Assembly (NCBI GenBank): GCA_026770615.1
Contig: MU631310.1
Coordinates: 360,802-373,533, forward strand
Length of the DNA: 12,732 nt
Source: Pavlovales sp. CCMP2436
Taxonomy: Eukaryota > Haptophyta > Pavlovophyceae > Pavlovales
Reading direction: 5' to 3'
A program made the translations under genes and the position numbers. Positions within the stretch are counted from its first letter, which is position 1. The number at the start of each line of letters is the position of its first letter. Shown piece after piece: positions 1 through 7,105 of this stretch. The notes beneath the pieces are model-generated. The model was not told the DNA's origin. It saw only the letters and a program-made list of their open reading frames with translations, and made no database searches.

Positions 1-16
1 ACTCATACTCAATACC

Positions 17-45
<29 letters not shown>
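17..45. repeat. Poly-A tract
   Basis: A run of 29 A residues near the left edge. It could be a simple mononucleotide tract or the tail of a retroposed copy whose body lies outside the window. No coding sequence can be tied to it from what is visible. Confidence 0.9.
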
Positions 46-49
<4 letters not shown>

Positions 50-136
50 AATGAGCGTGCGGTGGAAACTGTGCGGTGGGGCAGGCAGGGGGAGAGGGAA
101 ACAGAGGGGGCGGAGTGGGCTCCCTTCTGGAAGGTG

Positions 137-197
137 CGTCTATTTATAGCCCCCATCCAACGTTTATAGTCCTAGTTCCACGTCTATTTATAGCCCC
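137..197. repeat. Short direct repeat (17 nt, two copies)
   Basis: The 17-mer CGTCTATTTATAGCCCC occurs at 137-153 and again at 181-197. Between them lies a partial third copy (CGTTTATAG). The stretch 46-200 is purine-rich then AT-rich and holds no convincing exon; its open frames lack any recognisable composition or splice context. Confidence 0.8.
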
Positions 198-200
198 ATA

Positions 201-300
201 TCACACACACACACACATACACACACACACACCATCCCACACACACACATACACACACACACATACACACACACTCCATCACACACACACACACACACAT
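201..300. repeat. CA microsatellite, interrupted
   Basis: About 100 bp of (CA)n broken by CATA, CATCC and CTCCAT interruptions. It leads into a pyrimidine-rich stretch before the AG at 312-313, so it probably lies inside an intron. The apparent His/Thr-rich open frame across it is only translated repeat. Confidence 0.9.
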
Positions 301-313
301 CCCCCCCCTTTAG

Positions 314-367
314 GCCCTGGGCTGCAGCTCCTCTCCTCTCGCAGACTCCTTCCACCACAACCCGGCT
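314..367 (+). pseudogene. Decayed upstream copy of the 407-476 exon
   Basis: After a pyrimidine-rich tract and AG at 312-313, this stretch begins GCCCTGGGCTGC exactly like the exon at 407 and ends with the same ACTCCTTCCACCACAACCC and GGCT. In the shared frame it reads ALGCSSSPLADSFHHNPA, against ALGCGETPVSDSFHHNPA in the downstream copy. The copy stops matching at 367 and lacks the 5' splice site found at 477, running instead into poly-C. I read it as a duplicated exon that lost its donor site. It could still be a used alternative exon if a donor further on is recognised. Confidence 0.5.
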
Positions 368-406
368 AATGACCCCCCCCCCCCCTCACACACGCACACC
401 CCTCAG

Positions 407-1776
407 GCCCTGGGCTGCGGCGAGACTCCTGTCTCGGACTCCTTCCACCACAACCCGGCTTACGACTCAGAATTTGGTACGAGCAAGCATAACAATAACA
501 AAAACAACAATAATACTAATACTAATACTAATACTAATTATTATAATAACAACAGCTTACGATTCAGACTTCAGTGAGAGCAAGAAAAAAAAAAAAAATA
601 GCAATAACAACTATAATCATCGTCGTCGTCATCATCATCAGCAACAACAACAAAAACAACAATAAGAATAACATCTATGACCACAACAATGACACTAGCA
701 GCAATAACAATAGCAATAATATTAATAATAATACAGGTGTGGGCGCCCTCAAGCCCCCCGACCCCCCCGACTTCCCCGGGGGCCCACCTGGACTTCCCGG
801 ATCTCTCGGACTTCCTGGACTCCCATCCGGACTCCCTTCCGGACTTGCCAGAGAAAGTGGAGATCGAGAAGGCAGTGGGGGAGGGAGTGCGCGAGGGGTC
901 GGTGGCGGCAGCGGGGGAGTCAGTGCGGGCGACGATGGAAGCGGAAGTGGGAGTGGGGGCGGGGGCGGGTTCCGGTTGGCGCTCAAGAGTGCGCAGCAGT
1001 TCGGAACACCCGGACTCTCGCCCGGTCTCTCCGGGTCTACCGGACTTTCCGGGTCTACCGGACTGCGCGCGCCGCTCGGACTTCCCGGGCTGGGCACAGC
1101 CGGACTCTCCGGACTGCGCACCGGACTTTCCGGGCTTGGCCGGGCTCCCGGGTTCTTCCCCTTCGCCGAGTTTGTGCAGCCCCCCCTTGGCAGGTGAAGC
1201 AAATGTTAATAAGGAATAATAATAGTATTGCTAATAATAAATGATTCATAATGCATAATACTAATACCTAATACAAAATACATAAATACAGAATACAGAA
1301 CAATAACAACAACAACAACAACAACAACAGCAAAAACAATAAAAACAACAACAATAACAACATACAATACATAAAAACAATAATACTAACAATAACAATA
1401 AGAATACATAACAATCATAATACATAATACATAAAAACAATAATAATAACAATAACAATAATAATACATAATAATACTACTACATAACAATAACAACAAC
1501 AATAACAACAGTAGTGGCAAGAGTCCGGGACCGCTGTCCGGACCTGCCAGACTCACCGGACAGCCGTCACAGCCGCCGTCACAGCCGCCGTCACAGCCGC
1601 CCCTCACCGCGCGCGGGTACGCTAGCAACTACGACGGGGAGGCGGAGGCGGGGGGGAAGTCTGAAATATTGCGGGAGGCAGGCAGTACACGCCCCGCAGC
1701 CGGCTCCAACGATGGCTCGCAGACGCCCCGCCGCCGCCCCGCCGAGCCCGACGTACAGCTGGCCGGTGCGCGCTAA
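407..1776 (+). CDS. 3' part of an unrecognised multi-exon gene, Gly/Pro-rich C-terminus
   Basis: Proposed exons are 407-476, 556-573, 737-1193 and 1512-1776 (the last might start at 1515). Splice signals seen: CACCCCTCAG| before 407, TTTG|GTACGA after 476, AACAACAG| before 556, TTCA|GTGAGA after 573, ATACAG| before 737, GGCAG|GTGAAG after 1193 and AACAACAG| before 1512. The remainders (1, then 2+1, then 2, then 2+1) join every exon in one frame to TAA at 1774-1776. The peptide starts ALGCGETPVSDSFHHNPAY, then the tandem AYDSEF-AYDSDF, a Gly/Leu/Pro/Ser-rich stretch with collagen-like GLPGLP runs and GLSGST repeats, FFPFAEFVQPPLG, three SQPP units and a polar tail ending VQLAGAR. It may be a disordered tail; NPAYDSEF contains an NPxY motif, which in animals can be an endocytic or PTB-binding signal, but nothing proves that role here. 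One frame over, exon 737-1193 is also open and has higher GC at third positions, so its frame rests mainly on splice phase. The 5' end of the gene is outside or unresolved. No family recognised. Confidence 0.5.
490..735. repeat. AT-rich intron DNA with AAC/AAT/ATC simple repeats
   Basis: Imperfect trinucleotide repeats (ACA/ATA/TAATAC, later CATCATCAT and AACAACAAC) fill the two introns around the 18-nt microexon. A run of 13 A follows the microexon donor. The long Asn/Ile-rich open frames here are products of the repeats. Confidence 0.7.
1194..1511. repeat. Intron of AAC/AAT simple repeats
   Basis: An intron of about 318 bp bounded by GTGAAG and ACAG. It is built almost wholly of AAC, AAT and ATAC units on the plus strand, with little G. 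The contrast with the GC-rich exons on both sides is abrupt at both junctions, which supports the exon edges. Confidence 0.6.
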
Positions 1777-2365
1777 TCTCATTCTGCTATCCAGTCATCT
1801 TATTATGAGCATTATTTTTAATAAGATCCCAGATTCTGCAATCGTGACAATGTATGATGGCGGATGTACTTCTCGGTTCTTTGTTTTGATTAGTGTTATT
1901 TTGGTTTAATACTGTTTCGTTACTATTCTTGCTAGCATGATGATAATTTTTGTTATTGCTATAATCTGTAATATTTATTGCTATGAGCGCAGGCGCTATT
2001 ATCGTAATATCCGTGAGCAGTTTTTGTGATGATGATGAGCCCGTAATATTAGTAATACCATACTATGAGTAATATTCTAATATTAGTAATACCATACTAT
2101 GAGTAATATTCTAATATTCTAATATTCGTAATATCGTAATTTGAGTTATATCATAATATTTGCCAGCGGTTATTATTATGATGATGAGCCGCTAATATAT
2201 TATAACTATCATTACTATTACTTCACTATTTCTATTATCTCTATTAATTTACTATTTATATTATTTCTTTTCCGATGAGCCTGTTTATCGGAGTGCTCCT
2301 CCCTCACACAAAAAGAACAAAAAGATAGTGTTATTATATACAAATGACGTGCGCTGTGTGCGCAG
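1777..2365. other. AT-rich spacer with a 34-bp tandem duplication
   Basis: There is no convincing gene. A perfect 34-bp unit occurs twice in tandem at 2044-2077 and 2078-2111, followed by two 8-bp partial units (TAATATTC) to 2127. The phrase GATGAGCC recurs at several points, and GAGCCGCTAAT with following ATTACTAT text recurs at about 2187 and 2675. A short repeat GTGTTATTATATA flanks the possible exon at 2366-2452. Confidence 0.6.
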
Positions 2366-2452
2366 CTCGCCGAACCTGCCCCTTTTCACGGGGGCGGCTG
2401 CTATCTCCTTCCCCTGGCCACGATTTCCAACAAGGGGTCTCTAGCCGGCCGA
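2366..2452 (+). CDS. Possible upstream exon of the gelsolin-like gene
   Basis: GC-rich 87-bp island of exactly 29 codons between GTGCGCAG| and CGA|GTGTTA, phase 0 at both ends. It reads LAEPAPFHGGGCYLLPLA followed by a polar tail. FHGGGCYLL resembles the F-x-GGDCY-[IVL]-[IVL] core strand of gelsolin repeats, with Gly replacing the usual Asp. It does not join directly in phase to the exon at 2721, which needs a one-base remainder, and about 60 residues of a gelsolin repeat would be missing between them. So either another exon is hidden in 2453-2720 or the similarity is chance. Confidence 0.3.
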
Positions 2453-2720
2453 GTGTTATTATATAAAGACAGTCTGATTTTTTTTATGATGGTATGAATG
2501 ATGTAAGATCATATAAACAACCTAAATATAATACTAATGAACATACAAATAATAATTCCCTGTCATGGAGGCTCATAAACCTATCGGGAGGCTCAAAAGC
2601 CTATTATTACTGCTGCCAGGACTAATGTCTGACGTCGACCAGTCAGTGAGTGAACAGCACCTGTTGAACCATGCTGAGCCGCTAATGATAATAGCTATTA
2701 TTACTATCACGCGGGCGCAG

Positions 2721-3730
2721 ACGCGGAAACTTTAAAAGGCGGCGGCGTGAGCGCGAAGCTGTACGCAGCGCTAGAGGGGTGGGAGGAACTTTCCATGTTT
2801 GACTCGGATGACCTGTCGCCCGGCGGGGTCTTCGCGCTCGTCGGCGAGAAGGGCCCTTCGTCTGACCGCGTGGTCTGCGTGTTTTTGTGGGTGGGCGAGG
2901 AGAGCAGGGCGGGCGAAGACGAGGAGGCATGCTTTTTGCTTTTTCACTTTTTCTTTGTTCTTTATTCTTTTTGATTTGTTTATTATTATTATTTCTTTCT
3001 TTTTATAGCTTTAGGTTGTTGTTGTTTTACGTCCCCTGGCTTGCAGCCTGAAGGCGCACGGCACGCGCTTATCAGGGTTTTGCATCTTCCTGAAACGCAA
3101 ATATCACTTCCCAGGAATCCTGGAAAACCTTCCCGGAAACAATCAAATCTACACGGGAATTTCCAGTAATTCCCGGAAATTCCCATTCCCGGAACCTAAA
3201 TGTGTAAAACCCTGGCGCTCTTGAACAATGTGTCCTTATTTGTTATGGTTGGCGTGATTATTGTTGCAGTTATTATTTTTATGGTTCATGATTTCTATTT
3301 AATATGTTGATTATTAAAATTGAAATGTTAATATCATTGTCATCGTTATTCGAATTCTAATTTCGGCGCTGATAATGATAAGAAGAATAACAATAATAAA
3401 TGTTGATATGTATTATGTCTTATTTGTCATTTGTTATAGATTGTTAAAAAAAAATTAAGTAATGTGGTCAATATTTCTATCAGCACTGGTACTGCAGGAG
3501 CAGCGCCCCCTCCCACTGCAGATATTATGAAAGCCACCTCCCTCAGCGCCTAGGGCGTTTGCGGGCGTGTTGAAGGGTCATACAAACGAACTAACTAATT
3601 ATTGCAGGAGCTCGAGCGACTGCGTGCCGAGATTGTCGAGGCGCTGGGGCTGGCGGAGGGCACGGTCGTGGCGGTGCAGCGGCAGGGGCGCGAGGAGGAG
3701 GCCTTCGAGGAGTTCCTCGTCAACGGCTAA
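2721..3730 (+). CDS. Gelsolin/villin-family protein, C-terminal repeat (last two exons)
   Basis: Exons 2721-2926 and 3608-3730 join in phase 0 to give about 108 residues ending in TAA at 3728-3730. The first exon carries LKGGGVSAKLY, matching the KGG(V)-type linker between gelsolin repeats, then ELSMFDSDDLSPGGVFALV (the F-x-x-x-DL-x-x-x-x-V-F-x-L strand region) and VVCVFLWVGEES (the hydrophobic strand ending W-x-G). The second gives ELERLRAEIVEALGL, the long helix, then VVAVQRQGREEEAFEEFLVN, matching the Q-G-x-E-x-x-x-F-x-x-x-F end of the repeat. Family members bind, sever or cap actin filaments, often under calcium control, in the cytoplasm. The protein stops right after this repeat, so there is no villin headpiece. 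The intron 2927-3607 appears to start GC (GAGGAG|GCATGC) and end ATTATTGCAG|. Upstream repeats are not resolved here. Family assignment is firm; the exact first-exon start is less so. Confidence 0.75.
2927..3607 (+). other. GC-AG intron of the gelsolin-like gene
   Basis: About 681 bp, mostly T-rich. It holds one copy of a dispersed repeat (3024-3060) and a cluster of TTCCCGGAA palindromes (3130-3194). The GC-rich bit at 3491-3560 includes CTGCAGGAGCAGCG, loosely like the true acceptor TTGCAGGAGCTCGAGCG, and may be a decayed acceptor copy. No GT donor lies near the end of the upstream coding match, which is why GC is proposed. Confidence 0.5.
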
Positions 3731-4019
3731 TACTAATAAATTATTAGACGAGTGTTCTGTTTTGATCACCGGCCATATCAACGGATCAACGGCTAATAAG
3801 TTACAAGCATTTACACTGTTGGAAAAGCCGATGCGAAAAAAATTCTTATCTCTAGTTAACCACAATGCAACTGCAAGCATCGAAGCTTCGTCGTTGGGAC
3901 GGTATTTCATAAATGATAAAAATATTTTGATACCCCCATAAAGTTCTGTTCTAACTAGTTAACTACATAAACCATTTTTGTGTGTGTCGTTTGAAAGAGC
4001 GCCCTGGCGACTGGGAGGG
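3731..4019. other. 3' flank of the gelsolin-like gene
   Basis: AT-rich with no gene seen. The end of the coding exon, TCAACGGCTAATA, reappears at 3787-3799 about 65 bp after the stop codon. AATAAA at 3735-3740 lies only five bases after the stop, too close for a standard polyadenylation signal by itself. Confidence 0.4.
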
Positions 4020-4116
4020 GCCGTGGGGAGCAGACCGTGAACTCACGTCTGCCCACGGCACTGAGCTCAGGTAGCACCCGTAGCCAGCGCGGCTAGCGTG
4101 GCAGCCGCACTAGCCG
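4020..4116. ncRNA. Two strong hairpins in a GC-rich island (possible structured RNA)
   Basis: Hairpin 1 (4020-4059) pairs GCCGTGG with CCACGGC, then after a 3-nt bulge GCAGA with TCTGC, then CGTG with CACG around an AACT loop. Hairpin 2 (4090-4116) pairs CGGCTAG with CTAGCCG, then four further pairs around a small loop. Between them is the palindrome CTGAGCTCAG (4061-4070). The folding holds on either strand, apart from one wobble pair. This could be a structured RNA or simply GC-rich coding DNA, since a small minus-strand ORF overlaps hairpin 2. No known RNA family is recognised. Confidence 0.25.
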
Positions 4117-4156
4117 ATGGCGGACTCGTGATGACCAGAGCGCCGTCCGTGGCCAT
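4067..4156 (-). CDS. Small ORF or first exon, Ala/Thr/Ser-rich
   Basis: ATG at 4154-4156 opens a 29-codon frame to TGA at 4067-4069, reading MATDGALVITSPPSASAAAT and ending LAALATGAT. Composition and third-position GC match the convincing exons. It begins sharply after AT-rich DNA (TATTATTATATGG). It could be a first exon: GTGAGT at 4048-4043 and the acceptor-like CCCCTCCCAG at 4005-4014 (minus reading) lie downstream. But no splice model joins it cleanly, and the hairpins offer another explanation for the sequence. Confidence 0.25.
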   Translation of the reverse strand: MATDGALVITSPPSASAAATLAALATGAT

Positions 4157-4385
4157 ATAATAATAACTTCGAATTATGAGCTTGTTTTGCGAACTCCTGG
4201 CCTGTGAATGTGTACGTGTCACCTGCTCTAACCTCGGATTTCCGGTTTATGATATAACTTAATTAGCTATTCTAGAATAAGCTGAAAAGGAAGTGCAGTC
4301 TGAGTCTGCATCCACAGTAGTAGGAGACGAGTCGCACGCGAAGCCAACACTGCGCTGCTTCGAAGGGCCAGCCGGCTGAAGCGAG

Positions 4386-5693
4386 CTACGCGACATCGGC
4401 TGAAGCTGAGCCCTGCTCGTCCGCGCCGCCGCCTGCGGCCGCCGCGACCTCCTCCCGCGCCGCGGCGAAGGTTTTGCAGCTCTGCTTGTGCACGGACCAC
4501 ATGCGCCGGACGCACTTGGCGCCACAGAACTTGGCGGTGAGGCACTTGGCGCACGATTTGAGCTTACGCGTCTTGCCGCAGCCGACGCAGCACGCCTTGA
4601 CGACGTCAGGCTCGTGCGCGTACTCGCTGAGCGCAGCGAGCGCCTTGAGACGTACCTCCTCGTCTCCCGTCTGCTGCGCCGCCTGCGCGAGGAATCGAGC
4701 AGCCTCTCCCGGCGCGGCAGGTAGCACCCTTCCCGCAGCCACCTCCCAGAGGAGGAGCCTGCCCAGGAAGAGCTGGGATTGCACGAGCCCCTGCTTGGCT
4801 GCGAGGTGGTAATAGCGAACAGCCTCGCCAACGTCCTGCGGCACGCCCTGGCCATATTCGCAATAAAAAGCGATGTTGTGCTGTACATAAGCGAGGCCCT
4901 GCTCGGCTGCGAGGCGGTAATAGCGAGCAGCCTCGACGTCGTCCTGCGGCACGCCCCTGCCTTCTTCACAGAAAACCCCCAAGTTGAGCTGCGCTTTAGC
5001 CTGGCCCTGCTCGGCCGCGAGGCGGTAATAGCGAGCAGCCTTGGCGTCGTCCTGCGGCACACCCCTGCTATTTTCGTAGAACACCCCGTAGTTGTGCTGC
5101 GCTATTTTATGGCCCTGCTCGGCTGCGAGGCGGTAGAGGCGTGCAGCCTCGCGATCGTCCGGCGGCAACCCGCCTTTCCCCTGTTCGTTGCAATCCGCTA
5201 AGCTGCACAGTGCATCGGAAGGGCCCTGCTCAGCTGCCAGGCCAAAGAGACGAGCAGCCTCGCTATCGTCCTGTCGCACGCCCTTTCCTTCTGCGTAGCA
5301 TTGGCCGAGGCTGTACTGCGCCAACGGGTTACCCTGCTCTGCCGCACGGCGGAAGAGGCGAGCAGCCTCGTCGACGTCCTGAGGCATCCCCTTTCCTATG
5401 ATGTAGCAGCGTCCGAGTTCAAACTGCGCGCCCGCGTGCCCCTTGTTGGCCACACGGCGATAGAGGCGAGCAGCCACGCGATCGTCCTGAGGCACGCCCT
5501 TCCCATTCCAGTAGCAAAACCCTAACATGAAGTGCGCGTCCAAGTGTCCCTGGTCGGCGGCGCGGCGGAGGAGGTCAGCAGCCTTGGTGTAGTCCTGCGT
5601 CACGTGCTCCCCACGGTGGTAGCACCCGGCGAGGATGGATTGCGCCTCCGCGTCGCCCTGGTCGGCCATTCGGCGGAGCGCGGTCACGTCCAT
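4386..5693 (-). CDS. Sel1-repeat protein with C-terminal MYND zinc finger
   Basis: Intronless, 435 aa from ATG at 5693. The frame stays open upstream to a stop at 5856-5858, but this is its first ATG, and it has G at -3 and +4. Residues about 14-303 form eight Sel1-like repeats of about 36 residues with the pattern A-x(2-3)-LG-x-CY-x-x-G-x-GVPQD-x-x-x-A-x-x-Y-RLAAEQG. A ninth, degenerate repeat covers about 304-343. A MYND finger follows, with every ligand present: C369/C372, C381/C384, C390/C394, H402/C406 (C-x2-C-x8-C-x2-C-x5-C-x3-C-x7-H-x3-C). An Ala/Gly-rich tail ends the protein. Sel1 repeats form a TPR-like helical solenoid for protein binding; MYND fingers bind proline-rich partner peptides and occur widely in regulatory proteins. 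The partner and pathway cannot be told from sequence. No signal peptide is seen, so it is probably cytosolic or nuclear. The antisense strand is also open over long stretches because of the repeats; these are shadows. Confidence 0.93.
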   Translation of the reverse strand: MDVTALRRMADQGDAEAQSILAGCYHRGEHVTQDYTKAADLLRRAADQGHLDAHFMLGFCYWNGKGVPQDDRVAARLYRRVANKGHAGAQFELGRCYIIGKGMPQDVDEAARLFRRAAEQGNPLAQYSLGQCYAEGKGVRQDDSEAARLFGLAAEQGPSDALCSLADCNEQGKGGLPPDDREAARLYRLAAEQGHKIAQHNYGVFYENSRGVPQDDAKAARYYRLAAEQGQAKAQLNLGVFCEEGRGVPQDDVEAARYYRLAAEQGLAYVQHNIAFYCEYGQGVPQDVGEAVRYYHLAAKQGLVQSQLFLGRLLLWEVAAGRVLPAAPGEAARFLAQAAQQTGDEEVRLKALAALSEYAHEPDVVKACCVGCGKTRKLKSCAKCLTAKFCGAKCVRRMWSVHKQSCKTFAAAREEVAAAAGGGADEQGSASADVA

Positions 5694-5940
5694 CGCACTT
5701 GGCAGCAACGAGGCGCGGAGAGCACTCGGCCCGAGTTGCGAGAGGCGAGGCGGCGCAAAGGAGCTGCGAATGGCGAGCGGGAGGAGACGGCTGCGAGCAG
5801 GAGGAGCTGCGAGCTGCGAGCGGAGGCTGCCGGAGCGCGGGGGGCCGAGCTGCTGCTAGGCAAAGGGCAGAGATGGCTGCGAGCGAGGCGCCAGATTTGA
5901 AAATGCGCACGCGGCGCCGCCGCGGAGTTTGCGTGCACGC
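5694..5940 (-). promoter_or_regulatory. GC-rich leader/promoter region of the Sel1-MYND gene
   Basis: On the coding strand this region is C/T-rich and carries several CTCGCAGC motifs (plus-strand GCTGCGAG) between about 5763 and 5884. It also has an acceptor-like run, CCCTTTGCCTAGCAG, at about 5853-5867. The leader could be a long 5' UTR, or an upstream non-coding exon spliced at this AG. No TATA box was found at a sensible distance. Confidence 0.35.
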
Positions 5941-6354
5941 TCAGCTTTTGCTAAGTCTCCCGTATCCAAGCGGACCCACGCCTACCACACCGAAGGTTTT
6001 ACATATGGGGGGAAATTGAATATGTTTTCCATGAGTACTGGTACATGTAGAACCCCTGGACGCAGAATTTGACGGAAAACAACTTTGTTACCATGGCTCG
6101 ATAACAGAGCCTCTAAAGTTAATGTGGTTTCTGCTTGTACAGAAGAACGTTGTTTTTGCGGATCCCTCGGCGTGGACCCAATTGTTTACACATGCTCAGA
6201 CGCCAGCTTTAATTCCTATCAGTAATATATGTACATGTCCAATTAAAATTAAAATCGAATAGTTATATATGTGACGACTACTCATTAATACTATGTAACT
6301 AATAATGAATATATACATAATTTATTTTGCTCGAGTCCGCTCATCGTCGTCGGT
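5941..6354. other. AT-rich intergenic region
   Basis: No coding island, no convincing splice-bounded exon and no strong repeat. It separates the divergent start of the Sel1-MYND gene (to the left) from the minus-strand gene end at 6355. Short motifs such as TATATGT/ACATGT recur but are not structured. Confidence 0.5.
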
Positions 6355-6680
6355 TCATAACGACGTCGTGAACGTTTGCAATTGAATTAACCGCCGTTCT
6401 AGTAGGTCTTCAGCGGCGGCTGTGCTGCTTGACCACCACTGAAAAAAATACATATTTGAGTTGCCGGACACGCCTACTGTATGTCCTTGCCACATTGTCG
6501 CCGCCGCCGACGCCTTCCATTTGCTGCTGTCGTCTTCGTTCCAGCCGCCCACGTTCGACTTACAACACAGATTGCCGTCACCTTCTCTCGAGCTGCTGCG
6601 GCTACCGAGCTGCCATCGTCTCCATCACTACCAGGCACTACACCCACACCCTCCCTCTCACCTCCCCTCCCCCAATACTT
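6355..6680 (-). CDS. Possible end of an unrecognised gene (two exons or one continuous exon)
   Basis: Terminal exon 6355-6438 reads WWSSSTAAAEDLLERRLIQL and ends TTSL before TGA. It follows a textbook acceptor, TATTTTTTTCAG|. A strong donor GTAAGT at 6563-6558 ends an upstream exon whose frame (ending SDGDDGSSVAAAAREKVTAI plus CV) joins in phase 0 across a 125-bp intron; that frame is open back to 6680, its true start unknown. Alternatively the terminal frame runs open through the supposed intron to 6624 with protein-like text including GGWNEDDSSKWKASAAATMW. The two readings cannot both be right. No family is recognised and no start codon is assigned. The plus-strand open frames here are Pro/Ser-rich shadows. 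Confidence 0.35.
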
Positions 6681-7105
6681 TTATTTTTGCCAGTCTTTAT
6701 TTCCTGCTTATTGCCCGTGGGCCTATTTAAGCCACCGGTTTCTTCAAAGTGTGTCTTTGTCTTATTACGCATGCCTTCCTTCCTTCGTTGCGCGAATCCG
6801 TGATAAAACAGATAAGCTCACACCTGTAAAAATATTGCGGTAGCTCTAAGCTGGGCTGTTCATTCAATACTGTTTAGTGGCTCAGCACGGTAGAGAGCGA
6901 TGACGGAAGATTGAAGCAATCAGTAGAGGCAGTGGCAGGTCTACAATTGATACCGCCTCTTGTCTACGCGCCTGGACATCTATTAAAAAATAATTTAATA
7001 CTATATTAAAATGAAATCTTGGTCTAATTTTTCATGCGCGCTGCTGCCCCGGCCGGTGAGAAATAACTCCACGCACGCGCAAACATGCCGCAGCCTACGT
7101 GTGAC
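6681..7105. other. Intergenic region without a supported gene
   Basis: Mixed composition. A pyrimidine-rich stretch (to about 6790) and a GC-rich patch at 7035-7056 are the only departures from AT-rich sequence. The patch starts with ATG on the plus strand and ends at GGCCG|GTGAGA, but it is only 22 bp long, too short to call. Confidence 0.4.

Noticed and set aside
1261..1628. Minus-strand Leu/Cys/Tyr-rich open frames resembling membrane proteins
   Set aside because: They are translations of AAC/AAT simple repeats in an intron; no conserved pattern or splice context supports them.
2041..2127. CRISPR-like array
   Set aside because: The 34-bp units are directly adjacent with no spacers.
2571..2700. 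Possible missing gelsolin exon reading MSDVDQSVSEQHLLNHAEP
   Set aside because: Its end repeats intronic text seen at about 2187, composition is not exon-like, and no donor with the needed phase follows.
4474..5535. Several long plus-strand open frames with repeated LLGCEAV/VLRHA patterns
   Set aside because: They are exact antisense shadows of the Sel1 repeats on the minus strand and end with the repeat region.
5694..5708. Upstream TTG start that would add five residues to the Sel1-MYND protein
   Set aside because: A non-ATG start is not needed: an in-frame ATG at 5693 has a good context and directly precedes the first repeat.
7034..7055. Plus-strand ATG with GGCCG|GTGAGA donor as a tiny first exon
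   Set aside because: Only 22 bp with no downstream partner exon in phase; could easily occur by chance in a GC patch.
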